Shown here one piece after another: positions 1-8,527 of a DNA stretch of 64,000 nt. The stretch covers positions 1,984,001 to 2,048,000 of the forward strand of contig NZ_CP042432.1 in assembly GCF_008033235.1 (NCBI RefSeq), read 5' to 3'. Within the stretch, counting starts at the first letter, position 1, and each line of letters opens with the position of its first letter. Under the pieces are notes generated by a model. The model had not been told where the DNA came from and ran no database searches. It was given only the letters and a program-made list of their open reading frames with translations. Position numbers and translations under genes: made by a program. The stretch comes from Anseongella ginsenosidimutans. GTDB taxonomy: Bacteria > Bacteroidota > Bacteroidia > Sphingobacteriales > Sphingobacteriaceae.

Positions 1-809
1 ATCTCTGCCGCTGCTGCTTGCCCGGATGCAGTTTCCCGGAATGCAAGCACAGCCAGCGAGCTGTCCAGGCGAACGGTTCCCAGTTCTGCCTGCTGCCGGA
101 GCAGATCAAATTCCAGTGAGGATAGATCCAGCCGTCCCAGTCTTACCCGGGTTTCCAGGCCACCGGCTTCGTCCTTATAGAACAGCCGGAGGCCCGCGGT
201 TTGGGTTTCCTGCGCGGCGAACCTCATTTCAGCGATGTCGGATTCGTTAATCCTTGTATTAAAGTGGCCCAGGGAAACTGCCGCTTCCGAAGAGAGTGTT
301 TTGTCCAGGTAATCCAGCCGGATATTATTCAGGGTAATTTCTCCCAGGGAAATGATCAGGGGAGTGGCCGAGGTATCCTGCAATTCCGGCGGAGTTTCTT
401 CTGTTTCGAAGGCTTCGGTAATAAAATCAAAATTGAAGGAGCTGTCAGCTTCGCGGCGAATGTTCGAGTAGAGATTTTCCACCCGCACTTCGTTAATTTT
501 AATCTCGTTTTGCAGTAACCTGAACGGGCTGATATCCACGAAAAGCTGACCCGCCGCCAGCAAAGTATCCTCTTGTCTGTCTTCCAGGTAGACGTCTTCA
601 ATCAGCAGGGTGTTGGGAAGGCCCAGCCGGATATGGCCGATAGCTACTTCGGTTTGAAATTTTTCCTGAAGGTAGCCCACTACTTTCTTCCTTCCGAAAT
701 CCTGCACTGCGGGTATTTGTATGACCAGAATTAGCGCCCCAGCCAATAGAATGACGCTGGCTACAACCCATAAAATTACCTTAAAAGCGATGCTGATTCC
801 TTTTTTCAA
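1..809 (-). CDS. AsmA/TamB-like envelope protein, N-terminal part (partial)
   Basis: The reverse strand is open from a TTG start at 809 to the window edge, so only about the first 270 residues are present and the C-terminus lies outside. Residues 1-30 form a short basic stretch followed by a single hydrophobic membrane anchor (VILWVVASVILLAGALILV). After it comes a segment resembling the start of AsmA/TamB proteins: VQDFGRKKVVGYLQEKFQTE, then repeated amphipathic beta segments such as LGEITLNNIRLDYLDKT. Family knowledge: such proteins are anchored in the inner membrane, span the periplasm and help lipid transport or outer-membrane assembly. A stop codon lies two codons upstream of the TTG and no ATG is available near it, so TTG is the best start. 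It is divergent from dnaE with about 100 bases between. Family assignment is from pattern only. Confidence 0.6.
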   Translation of the reverse strand, partial: MKKGISIAFKVILWVVASVILLAGALILVIQIPAVQDFGRKKVVGYLQEKFQTEVAIGHIRLGLPNTLLIEDVYLEDRQEDTLLAAGQLFVDISPFRLLQNEIKINEVRVENLYSNIRREADSSFNFDFITEAFETEETPPELQDTSATPLIISLGEITLNNIRLDYLDKTLSSEAAVSLGHFNTRINESDIAEMRFAAQETQTAGLRLFYKDEAGGLETRVRLGRLDLSSLEFDLLRQQAELGTVRLDSSLAVLAFRETASGQAAAAE

Positions 810-911
810 AATGTTTTATCCCGGACGTACTGCGAATATCTTAACAAAATACGTGCTGAACTGTTGAAAAGTCAGAGATTTTTTAAAAATAAAGTTTGAT
901 ACATTTGTCTC

Positions 912-3900
912 ATGCCGGAATTTTCTCACTTACATGTACACACGCAATATTCGCTGCTGGACGGGGCAGCCGGAATCAAAGGACTGTTTCAGAAAGCGCA
1001 AAAAGATAATATGCGCGCCGTGGCCATTACCGATCATGGCAATATGTTCGGCGTCTTCAATTTTGTAGCCCAGGCGGGGAAATTTAATGTGAAGCCCATT
1101 GTAGGCTGCGAGTTTTACGTGGTGGAAGACCGGCACCGGAAAAGCTTTACCAAGGAAAGCGGCGACAACCGTTGTCATCAGCTGCTGCTGGCCAAAAATG
1201 CGGAAGGATATAAGAATTTATCCAAGCTTTGCTCCCTGGGGTATATCGAAGGCATGTACAGCAAGTGGCCGCGGATTGATAAAGAACTGCTTTTACAATA
1301 CCATAAAGGCTTAATTGCTACCACCTGCTGCATAGGAGCGGAAGTACCGCAAGCTATTCTTCATAAAGGGGAAGAAGCTGCGGAAACGCTTTTTAAATGG
1401 TGGCTTGACCTGTTCGGTGAAGATTATTACGTGGAACTGCAGCGCCATAAAATGGAGGAACAGGAGAAGGTGAACGCCGTCCTGCTGCGGTTTGCGAAAA
1501 AATATAATGTAAAGATCATTGCCTCTAACGATTCGCATTATATAGACCAGCAGGATGCGGATGCGCACGATATTTTACTGTGTGTCAACACCGGGGAGTT
1601 AAAAAGCACACCTATCGGGGACGGAAAAGGATTCCGCTTCGGTTTCCCGAATGACGAGTTTTACTTTAAGACGCAGGCGGAAATGAACCAATTGTTCAGC
1701 GACCTGCCGGAAGCCATTGACAACACCAACGAGATCGTGGACAAGGTAGACCTGCTGCAATTGAAGCGGGATATCCTGCTGCCCGATTTTCCCCTGCCTC
1801 CGGGGTTTGCGGATATTGACGAATACCTTCGGCATCTTACCTACGAAGGAGCCCGGAAGCGATACGGCGAGATCAGCACGGATGTGCGGGAACGGCTGGA
1901 TTTTGAATTGTTTACGATCAAAAGCATGGGTTTTGCCGGCTACTTCCTGATCGTTTCCGACTTTATACGGGCAGGAAGGGACCTTGGTGTCATGGTGGGG
2001 CCTGGCCGTGGTTCCGCGGCAGGAAGCGCCGTAGCCTATTGTATTGGCATTACCAATATTGACCCGGTTAAATACAACCTGCTGTTTGAACGTTTCCTGA
2101 ATCCCGAACGGATGAGTATGCCCGATATCGATACGGACTTTGACGATGAGGGACGCCAGAAAGTAATCGAATATGTCGTAGATAAATACGGCCGCAACCA
2201 GGTAGCGCAGATCATTACCTATGGTTCCATGGCCGCTAAAATGTCCATCAAGGACGTGGCGCGAACCCTGGAGCTGCCGCTGGCCGATTCCAATTACCTG
2301 ACCAAGCTCGTGCCTGATAAACCGGGAACCAGCCTCCGGCATGTGTTCGATATGGATATCGACGTCCTGAAGCAAAAGGGGTATAACAGTGACGATATTG
2401 CCAATATTCAGAAGCTCAGGGGCATAATTGAAGGCAATGATCTTCAGGCGAAGATATTGAAAGAGGCAAGGCTGCTGGAAGGTTCCGTTCGAAACACGGG
2501 GATACATGCGGCAGGAGTGATCATCGCACCCAATGACATTACCGATTGTATTCCCACGACGACTTCCAAGGACTCCGACCTGCTGGTGACCCAGTTTGAC
2601 GGGAAAGTGATCGAAGATGCGGGGTTGCTTAAAATGGACTTCCTCGGGCTGAAGACCCTGACCATTATCAAGGATGCGCTCCGGATGATCAAGGCCAATC
2701 ACGGCCGGGACATTGATCCCGATGCCCTGCCCCTGGACGATGAGAAGACCTTTGAGCTTTTCCAGCGCGGGGAAACCAACGGCGTGTTCCAGTTTGAAAG
2801 TTCGGGTATGCAGAAATACCTCAAGGAGCTTCGTCCCGACAAGTTTGACGACCTGATCGCCATGAACGCCCTCTACCGGCCGGGTCCGCTCGAGTATATC
2901 CCGAAATTTATCAGGCGAAAACACGGTTTGGAAGAAGTCGTGTACGACCTGCCGGAGATGGAGGAGTACCTGGCCGATACCTACGGTATTACAGTATACC
3001 AGGAGCAGGTGATGCTGCTTTCCCAGAAGCTGGCAGGCTTTTCAAAAGGAGAAGCAGACACGCTGCGTAAGGCGATGGGAAAAAAGCTGAAGGATGTCCT
3101 TGATAAAATGAAGTCCAGGTTTACCGAAGGCTGCAAGGAGCGGGGCCATGACCCAAAGGTCTGCGACAAAATATGGACCGACTGGGAAGCCTTTGCTTCC
3201 TATGCTTTCAATAAATCGCATTCAACCTGTTACGCCTTCGTGGCCTATCAAACGGCCTACCTGAAGGCGCATTATCCATCGGAGTTCATGGCAGCCGTGC
3301 TGAATGCCCAGAATAATATAGAAGATATTTCCTTCTTTATGGATGAATGCCGCCGTTTGGGCATAGCCGTGCTGGGCCCTGACGTGAATGAAAGTAGTTT
3401 CAAATTCACGGTAAATAAAAAGGGTGAAGTCCGCTTTGGCCTTGGCGGTATCAAGGGGGTAGGAAGTAAAGCTGTTGAAAATATTATTGAAGAACGCTCG
3501 GAGGCCGGGCCTTACCAGACTATTTTTGAATTCGCGAGCCGCGTGAACCCGCGCATGGTCAACAAAAAGGCCTATGAGTGCCTCGTTTACAGCGGCGCTT
3601 TTGATTGCTTCAGCGAGTATCACCGCGCCCGGTATTTTGCCGTGGTGGCGGATAAGTTCAACGGCATCGAAAGGCTCATTAAATATTCGAACGATTACCA
3701 GAATAACCTTCTTTCCAACCAGCATTCGCTTTTCGGGGGAACCTCAGAAGCTGATATCGCTGAGCCGGCGCTTCCGGAGTGCGAGCCCTGGCCGCTTCTG
3801 GAAAAACTCCGGCTGGAAAAGGATGTGATTGGCATGTATCTTTCAGGGCATCCGCTGGACGATTTCCGGCTGGAACTGGAAAGCTTTTGCGGAATTACTA

Positions 3901-4445
3901 TTGATAAATTATCGGACGAACACCTTCCGGCCCTGAAGGGCAAACAGTTTTCGTTCGCCGGGATCATTACCAATGTATATGTAGGGATGGACAAGCGGGG
4001 CCGCAATTTCGGGCGCTTCATGGTGGAAGATTATAAGAGTTCGATGAAGATGCTGCTATTCGCGGAAGATTACCTGAAATTCAAGCATTTCCTGGAGGAA
4101 GGAACTCCCGTATATATTACCGCCCGGGTAGATGAGCGGTTCAGGAACCCGGATCTGCTGGAGATCCGGGTGAACCAGATGCAGCTCCTTTCCGAAGTCA
4201 AAGACAAAATGACACGCAGTCTTACCCTTTCTGTCAGCCTGCAGGATGTGGCCGAACCCTTTATCAGCAGCCTGGAACTCCTGGTTAAGAATCATCCGGG
4301 AAAATGCAGCCTGAAGATCTGTATCAGTGATCCTTTAGAAAATATAGGAGTGGATATGCCTTCCAAAACATTAAAGGTAGCAATCAGCGAAGAGTTCCTT
4401 GCGGAACTGAACCAGATTGAAAAGATCAGCTACCGTTTAAATTAA
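912..4445 (+). CDS. dnaE: DNA polymerase III alpha subunit
   Basis: Replicative DNA polymerase of the C family. The 1177 residues match the usual DnaE length (about 1160). The N-terminal PHP domain begins with HLHVHTQYSLLDG and continues with AITDHGNMFG. The polymerase active site is visible as MPDIDTDF near residues 403-410, with a further conserved Asp in KMDFLGLKTL near residue 577. Other DnaE landmarks are VGPGRGSAAGS, the GIHAAGVI segment, FNKSHSTCYA and a C-terminal OB-fold around residues 965-1050. The extreme C-terminus is short, so a tau-binding segment cannot be confirmed. An exact TAnnTTTG hexamer-like element (900-907) sits directly before the start codon but lacks a well-spaced upstream TTTG. 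trxA follows 110 bases downstream. Confidence 0.97.
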   Translation: MPEFSHLHVHTQYSLLDGAAGIKGLFQKAQKDNMRAVAITDHGNMFGVFNFVAQAGKFNVKPIVGCEFYVVEDRHRKSFTKESGDNRCHQLLLAKNAEGYKNLSKLCSLGYIEGMYSKWPRIDKELLLQYHKGLIATTCCIGAEVPQAILHKGEEAAETLFKWWLDLFGEDYYVELQRHKMEEQEKVNAVLLRFAKKYNVKIIASNDSHYIDQQDADAHDILLCVNTGELKSTPIGDGKGFRFGFPNDEFYFKTQAEMNQLFSDLPEAIDNTNEIVDKVDLLQLKRDILLPDFPLPPGFADIDEYLRHLTYEGARKRYGEISTDVRERLDFELFTIKSMGFAGYFLIVSDFIRAGRDLGVMVGPGRGSAAGSAVAYCIGITNIDPVKYNLLFERFLNPERMSMPDIDTDFDDEGRQKVIEYVVDKYGRNQVAQIITYGSMAAKMSIKDVARTLELPLADSNYLTKLVPDKPGTSLRHVFDMDIDVLKQKGYNSDDIANIQKLRGIIEGNDLQAKILKEARLLEGSVRNTGIHAAGVIIAPNDITDCIPTTTSKDSDLLVTQFDGKVIEDAGLLKMDFLGLKTLTIIKDALRMIKANHGRDIDPDALPLDDEKTFELFQRGETNGVFQFESSGMQKYLKELRPDKFDDLIAMNALYRPGPLEYIPKFIRRKHGLEEVVYDLPEMEEYLADTYGITVYQEQVMLLSQKLAGFSKGEADTLRKAMGKKLKDVLDKMKSRFTEGCKERGHDPKVCDKIWTDWEAFASYAFNKSHSTCYAFVAYQTAYLKAHYPSEFMAAVLNAQNNIEDISFFMDECRRLGIAVLGPDVNESSFKFTVNKKGEVRFGLGGIKGVGSKAVENIIEERSEAGPYQTIFEFASRVNPRMVNKKAYECLVYSGAFDCFSEYHRARYFAVVADKFNGIERLIKYSNDYQNNLLSNQHSLFGGTSEADIAEPALPECEPWPLLEKLRLEKDVIGMYLSGHPLDDFRLELESFCGITIDKLSDEHLPALKGKQFSFAGIITNVYVGMDKRGRNFGRFMVEDYKSSMKMLLFAEDYLKFKHFLEEGTPVYITARVDERFRNPDLLEIRVNQMQLLSEVKDKMTRSLTLSVSLQDVAEPFISSLELLVKNHPGKCSLKICISDPLENIGVDMPSKTLKVAISEEFLAELNQIEKISYRLN

Positions 4446-4555
4446 TCCGTTGTGGAACAAAATTTGATGATGGTTGTTATTTAGCGAGACTGGCAGGGAT
4501 ACTGCCGGAAACCGGGATCGTGAATCTCATTTTTAAAAAATAAAATAAAAATAAA

Positions 4556-4876
4556 ATGGCTTTAGAGATTACTGACGCGAACTTTGATGAACTGGTTTTA
4601 AAGTCAGAAAAACCTGTACTGATCGATTTTTGGGCGGAATGGTGCGGACCGTGCCGCATGGTAGGACCGGTTGTGGAAGAGCTGTCCAAAGAGTATGAAG
4701 GGAAGGCAGTGGTTGGCAAAGTGAACGTGGACCATAACCCCGAGATATCCATGAAATTTGGCATCCGGAATATCCCTGCTTTACTTTTCTTCAAAGGAGG
4801 CGAAATCGTGGACAAACAGATCGGCGCCGTGCCCAAGTCAATTCTTGCCGGCAAGCTGGAAGCTCAGCTGGCCTAA
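4556..4876 (+). CDS. trxA: thioredoxin
   Basis: Small cytoplasmic dithiol-disulfide oxidoreductase that reduces protein disulfides with electrons from thioredoxin reductase. The 106-residue protein has the canonical active site WCGPC (Cys30, Cys33), the buried Asp24 and the cis-proline in NIPALLFF (Pro74), which together identify thioredoxin 1 type rather than a secreted TlpA-like form. There is no signal peptide. It lies downstream of dnaE and is closed by a strong intrinsic terminator, so the mobile intron behind it does not interfere with its expression. Confidence 0.96.
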   Translation: MALEITDANFDELVLKSEKPVLIDFWAEWCGPCRMVGPVVEELSKEYEGKAVVGKVNVDHNPEISMKFGIRNIPALLFFKGGEIVDKQIGAVPKSILAGKLEAQLA

Positions 4877-4896
4877 GGTTTTTTCCCATAGAAAAT

Positions 4897-4929
4897 GAAA
4901 TCCCTGCCTCTGAAGGCGGGGATTTTTTT
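4897..4929 (+). terminator. intrinsic terminator of trxA, target of the group II intron
   Basis: An 11-bp stem is formed by AAATCCCTGCC and GGCGGGGATTT (one G-T pair) around a six-base loop, and the 3' arm runs into a tract of seven T (4923-4929). This is a textbook rho-independent terminator. The intron boundary is three bases past the T tract, the placement known for group IIC introns. Confidence 0.9.
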
Positions 4930-5359
4930 GTCGTGTGCCCGGCAGGGCACAGCCTCTCGGAGGTGAAAGTCCTCTACAGGCCCGGTAAGGGGAACTGTTA
5001 GCCGAGCGACAAGGGTGTCCATCGCGAGGTGGAATCTGAAGGAAGCCGAAGGCAAAGCGCTGGCCTGACGAACAGGAATCGCATATAAGGCATACATGCC
5101 GGACAAGGAGGCCATCATCTCTAAAGTCCTGTACTTATCCGGAAGGCATGGATGTAGATGCGGCAGGTATAAGCGTGAAGGAGCTGTGCATTACCCGGGG
5201 AGACCTGATCGGAAAGTTAGCGGAGGGGACGTGCGGTATCCCTGTAAGGAACAACCCGGATGAAGACATCCGGCTGAGCGATCAGGAGTCAGCAGAGGCC
5301 ATAGTAGTTCTACTATCCGGAACGAAGGGCCGAACCAATGATTACGGGAAGGAGCTATC

Positions 5360-6814
5360 ATGTTACAGAAGCAAGAAGCAGAAGCGAATGGTGGAAGCCA
5401 TTTGGCCAGGGGTGAAGGACGACTACCGGAAGTGGTCGGGAAAGCACCTGGTGCGGATACTTCTATACCCGCGGTAGAAAATCCGACCCCAGTAAAGAAG
5501 TATCTGATAGAGGAAATTGTTAGTAAGGAGAACATGGAGCTTGCCTACCGAAAGGTAGTGGGCAACAAAGGCTCGGCGGGGATAGACGGGATGGAAGTCA
5601 GCCAGCTGCGGCCGTATCTCCAAACACACTGGCAACGAATCAAAGAAGAGTTGGAAGGGGGCATCTACTGCCCCCAGCCGGTAAAGAAGGTAACCATACC
5701 GAAGCCGGGAGGAGGCCAGCGAATGCTGGGTATCCCCACGGTCACCGACCGGCTGATCCAACAAGCTATCCAGCAAGTATTGAGTCCGATCTGGGAACCC
5801 ACGTTCTCAGATCAGAGCTACGGTTTCCGTGCAGGGCGCAGGGCATCATCCGCAGTTGAACAAGCAAAGACTTATCAGGAGCAGGGCTACAAATACGTAG
5901 TGGATATGGACTTGTCAAACTTTTTTGACGAGGTCAACCACCGAAGACTGATGAGCCGGATTATGGAAAAGACCCGGGGAGAATGGCAGCTGCACCGCCT
6001 GATAGACCGTTGCCTGAAAGCAGGTATAATGGAGGGCGGGGTGCTGGAACCACGCAGTAAAGGCACTCCTCAAGGGTCACCGCTATCGCCGCTGTTGTCC
6101 AATATCGTATTAGACGAACTGGACAAAGAGTTGGAGAAGCGGGGCCATAAGTTTGTCCGATATGCTGATGACTGCAACGTGTACGTGAAAACCAGGCAAT
6201 CCGGGGAACGGGTATATGCCTCATTAACACGCTTTTTGGAAGGGAAGATGCGGCTGAAAGTGAACAAGGAAAAGAGCAAGGCAGATCGTCTGGGAAAACG
6301 AAAATTCCTGGGCTTCAGCTTCTACTGGAAGAAAGGCGGGGTGGGGATCCGGGTATCCCCCGAGAGCCTGAGACGTCTCCGGCAGGAACTCAAGAGGCTA
6401 TTCAGGCAAGGTAGAGGGAGAAACATAGGAAGGTTTATCACTGAACAGCTCAACCCTCATCTCAGGGGCTGGCTGAATTATTACCGTATAGCGGACATGA
6501 AAGGGATTGCGGAGGAGCTGGATGAATGGATCCGCAGGCGGTTACGACTGATCAAGTGGCGGCAATGGAAACGAAGGTGGACAAGACGCCTGCGTCTGAT
6601 GGCCGCAGGGCTGTCGGAGGAGCGAGCTGTTCAGTCTTCGTTCAACGACCGCGGCCCATGGTGGAATTCCGGGGCCAGCCACATGAATCAAGCCTTTCCT
6701 AAGAAGTATTTCCGACACCTTGGCTTAGAAAGCCTGCTGGACAGATATTTGATTTACAAGAAAACAGTAGGTACTGGAACCGCCGGATACGGAACCGTAC
6801 GTCCGGTGGTGTGA
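5360..6814 (+). CDS. ltrA: group II intron reverse transcriptase/maturase
   Basis: Multifunctional protein that helps the intron RNA fold and splice and copies it into DNA on insertion. The 484 residues show reverse transcriptase blocks in order: KNKGSAGIDGM-like block 0/1 (VVGNKGSAGIDGM), IPKPGGGQRMLGIPTVTDRL, YGFRAGRRASSA, VVDMDLSNFFDEVNH, GTPQGSPLSPLLSNI, the catalytic FVRYADDCNVY and KRKFLGFSFYW. A maturase (X/GIIM) segment with LNPHLRGWLNYYRIADM follows. No C-terminal HNH endonuclease is present, as is usual for class C. A GGAAGGAG stretch precedes the ATG by five bases. Oddity: the last 11 codons and the first base of the 12th (up to 6811) are encoded by the domain V hairpin, so the reading frame is not confined to domain IV. 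Confidence 0.95.
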   Translation: MLQKQEAEANGGSHLARGEGRLPEVVGKAPGADTSIPAVENPTPVKKYLIEEIVSKENMELAYRKVVGNKGSAGIDGMEVSQLRPYLQTHWQRIKEELEGGIYCPQPVKKVTIPKPGGGQRMLGIPTVTDRLIQQAIQQVLSPIWEPTFSDQSYGFRAGRRASSAVEQAKTYQEQGYKYVVDMDLSNFFDEVNHRRLMSRIMEKTRGEWQLHRLIDRCLKAGIMEGGVLEPRSKGTPQGSPLSPLLSNIVLDELDKELEKRGHKFVRYADDCNVYVKTRQSGERVYASLTRFLEGKMRLKVNKEKSKADRLGKRKFLGFSFYWKKGGVGIRVSPESLRRLRQELKRLFRQGRGRNIGRFITEQLNPHLRGWLNYYRIADMKGIAEELDEWIRRRLRLIKWRQWKRRWTRRLRLMAAGLSEERAVQSSFNDRGPWWNSGASHMNQAFPKKYFRHLGLESLLDRYLIYKKTVGTGTAGYGTVRPVV

Positions 6815-6846
6815 GAGGACGGCGAAATCTAACAATTTCGCCTCCT
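6779..6846 (+). ncRNA. group II intron domains V and VI
   Basis: This is the catalytic core end of the ribozyme. Domain V (6779-6810) folds as a 32-base hairpin with the CGC triad and CG bulge. Domain VI (6816-6846) folds as a 4-bp plus 8-bp stem (AGGA with TCCT, and GGCGAAAT with ATTTCGCC), separated by one unpaired C and capped by CTAACA. The upper part of domain V is also protein-coding. Confidence 0.8.
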
Positions 6847-6859
6847 ACTCAATTATAAA

Positions 6860-6892
6860 TTGTCAGGGAGTTAAATGAAATACGTATTTTTG
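6860..6892 (+). promoter_or_regulatory. predicted promoter of the toxin-antitoxin pair
   Basis: TTG at 6860-6862 and TATTTTTG at 6885-6892 fit the Bacteroidota -33/-7 form with a 22-base spacer, slightly longer than ideal. Both elements lie just outside the intron 3' end, so the intron has left the promoter intact. The downstream ATG of the antitoxin is 21 bases from the -7 element. Confidence 0.45.
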
Positions 6893-6912
6893 TGTATAAA
6901 ACAACACGTGTC

Positions 6913-7164
6913 ATGGATACGAAGCTTACACTTACTATAGAGCAAAGCTTGATAAAAAAGGCGAAACGATATGCTCAAACCAAAGGAAGAAGCCTTTCGG
7001 ATTTGGTAGAGAGTTATTTTAAAATCCTCGCAGAGGAAAATAGCGGAGATGATGAAATAGAATTGACTCCGGCGGTTAAATCGTTACTGGGTTCGTTTAA
7101 AGCGCCTGACGATTTTGATTACAAAAAGATATTGCAGGAAGAGATCATAAAGAAATATGAATAA
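6913..7164 (+). CDS. antitoxin, ribbon-helix-helix-like (DUF6364-type)
   Basis: The 83-residue product begins MDTKLTLTIEQSLIKKAKRY, a short beta strand followed by a basic helix and AQTKGRSLSDLVESYF, the layout of a ribbon-helix-helix DNA-binding antitoxin. The acidic C-terminal tail (FDYKKILQEEIIKKYE) would wrap the toxin. It overlaps the PIN-domain gene by eight bases, the classic toxin-antitoxin arrangement, so it probably neutralises that nuclease and represses the joint promoter. An upstream GTG at 6892 would add seven residues but falls inside the -7 element, so the ATG is preferred. Confidence 0.8.
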   Translation: MDTKLTLTIEQSLIKKAKRYAQTKGRSLSDLVESYFKILAEENSGDDEIELTPAVKSLLGSFKAPDDFDYKKILQEEIIKKYE

Positions 7165-7570
7165 AGTTTTTATTGATACGGATGTAATCCTGGATTTTCT
7201 ACTTAACAGAAAACCATTTTCCATGGATGCCGCAAGAATATTGTCGCTGTCAGAAAAAAAGGTAATTTGGGTGGGCACAACCGGTTTAGTATTCGCCAAT
7301 GCTTATTATATTTTGAGAAAACTTTCCACGCATAAAAATGTAGTTGAAAAATTGACGAAGCTGTCGGATCTTATCAAGATCATTGATTTGCCAAAAGATG
7401 CAGTAATGTCTGCTCTCAAATCTGATTTTCGTGATTTCGAAGATGCTATTCAGAATTTTTCTGCAATTCACGCAGATGTAAAAGTACTGATAACCAGGAA
7501 TAGTAAGGATTTTAAAACGAGCAGCCTGGCGGTTATGTCACCGGATATGTTTTTAAGCCTGGCAAAGTGA
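7157..7570 (+). CDS. PIN-domain ribonuclease toxin (VapC-like)
   Basis: The 137-residue product starts MNKVFIDTDVILDFLLNRKPF, with the first metal-binding Asp of the PIN fold at residue 7, and carries the central acidic segment SDFRDFEDAIQNFSA and the C-terminal ITRNSKDF, giving the acidic residues expected for a Mg-dependent RNase. Family knowledge: VapC-type toxins cleave tRNA or rRNA and are held inactive by the neighbouring antitoxin. It overlaps the antitoxin at the 5' end, and its stop codon shares one base with the ATG of the DUF58 gene (TGATG). The pair looks inserted between trxA and the DUF58 gene together with, or after, the intron. Confidence 0.85.
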   Translation: MNKVFIDTDVILDFLLNRKPFSMDAARILSLSEKKVIWVGTTGLVFANAYYILRKLSTHKNVVEKLTKLSDLIKIIDLPKDAVMSALKSDFRDFEDAIQNFSAIHADVKVLITRNSKDFKTSSLAVMSPDMFLSLAK

Positions 7571-8484
7571 TGCAGTCGCTGAATGATATAAACGATCTCC
7601 ACAAGTTCCAGTCGCTTGACCTGATCGCCCGCCAGGTGGTGGAAGGTTTTATCACGGGGCTGCATAAAAGCCCTTTTCATGGGTTTTCGGTGGAATTTGC
7701 CGAACACCGCCTGTACAACACCGGGGAATCCGTGCGAAATATCGACTGGAAACTCTACGGCCGCACCGACAAACTTTTTTCAAAACGGTACGAAGAGGAA
7801 ACCAATCTGCGCTGCCAGCTGATTATTGATTGCTCCGCCTCCATGTACTTTCCGGAGACAGCAAACAATAAGCTTGCATTTTCAGCGTATTCCGCGGCTG
7901 CACTGACACAGTTATTAAAGCGGCAGCGGGACGCTTTCGGCCTCAGCCTCTTTTCCGATCACATTTCCCTGCACACCGCTTCCCGTTCCACCGCTTCTCA
8001 TCAAAAGCTACTGTATTTTGAGCTGGATAAGTTGCTGCAGGCGCAGCCGGAAAAGAAAGGGAGCGCTATCGCGGCTACCATTCATGAGATAGCCGAAAAA
8101 CTCCATAAACGTTCGCTCGTTGTGATTTTTACCGACATGATGGATAGCTACAAAAAGGAGGACGAACTTTTCGCCGCGCTGCAGCACCTGAAGCATAACA
8201 AGCACGAAGTGGTACTCTTCCATGTCCGGGATGCCAAACACGAAATCGAGTTCAGCTATGAAAACCGTCCTTATATTTTCGTGGACGTGGAATCCGGCCA
8301 TGAAGTAAAGGCCTTCCCCCACGAAGTAAAACAAACCTACCGGCTCGCCATGGAGCGTTTCCGCAAAGAAATGAAGTTACGCTGCGGCGCGTACGGCATT
8401 GACCTGGTGGAAGCCGATATAGATGCCGGATTTTACCCGGTCTTATATGCCTACCTGGTCAAACGAAACCGGATGAAAGGTTAG
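7570..8484 (+). CDS. DUF58 domain-containing protein
   Basis: A 304-residue cytoplasmic protein with the DUF58 signature SVEFAEHRLYNTGESVRNIDWKLYGRTDKLF in its N-terminal third (positions about 40-70) and a von Willebrand factor A-like domain behind it: LIIDCSASMYF supplies the DxSxS metal-site motif, and LVVIFTDMMDS the second acidic site. In many bacteria such genes accompany MoxR ATPases and act in assembly or maturation of protein complexes. No MoxR gene is in this window. The start codon overlaps the toxin stop by one base, suggesting translational coupling. A GTG one codon upstream is possible. Confidence 0.88.
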   Translation: MQSLNDINDLHKFQSLDLIARQVVEGFITGLHKSPFHGFSVEFAEHRLYNTGESVRNIDWKLYGRTDKLFSKRYEEETNLRCQLIIDCSASMYFPETANNKLAFSAYSAAALTQLLKRQRDAFGLSLFSDHISLHTASRSTASHQKLLYFELDKLLQAQPEKKGSAIAATIHEIAEKLHKRSLVVIFTDMMDSYKKEDELFAALQHLKHNKHEVVLFHVRDAKHEIEFSYENRPYIFVDVESGHEVKAFPHEVKQTYRLAMERFRKEMKLRCGAYGIDLVEADIDAGFYPVLYAYLVKRNRMKG

Positions 8485-8527
8485 GGCCACCGGCGCTCGC
8501 CTGTTTTAAATACTTTCCAGAATAATC

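Larger units (their letters stand above)
4933..6848 (+). mobile_element. group II intron, IIC-like, with encoded reverse transcriptase
   Basis: The 5' end is GTGTGCCC, fitting the group II GUGYG consensus. EBS1 can be proposed at 5008-5013 (GACAAG), pairing with the 5' exon end at 4927-4932 (TTTGTC). The open reading frame sits at 5360-6814. Domain V is a hairpin at 6779-6810: a 9-bp lower stem with a CGC triad (6781-6783, its G in a G-T wobble), a CG bulge (6800-6801), a 4-bp upper stem and a four-base loop. Domain VI is 6816-6846. Its stem bulges a C on the 5' strand, and no bulged branch-site A is seen on the 3' strand, which would suit hydrolytic splicing. The 3' boundary is inferred as the AC at 6847-6848. 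Position after a terminator, the CGC triad and an endonuclease-free reverse transcriptase all point to class IIC. Confidence 0.88.

Noticed and set aside
1599-2924. A 441-codon open frame on the minus strand inside dnaE
   Set aside because: It lies wholly antisense to a clearly conserved gene and its translation shows no domain. Open antisense frames are expected from this codon usage.
5148-5477. A 109-codon open frame in the 5' part of the intron
   Set aside because: It falls in ribozyme domain I-III sequence and overlaps the reverse transcriptase start in another frame, so it is best explained as structured RNA.
6913-7570. The antitoxin/toxin pair as part of the intron
   Set aside because: The intron 3' boundary, set by domains V and VI, ends at about 6848, and the pair has its own promoter outside it.
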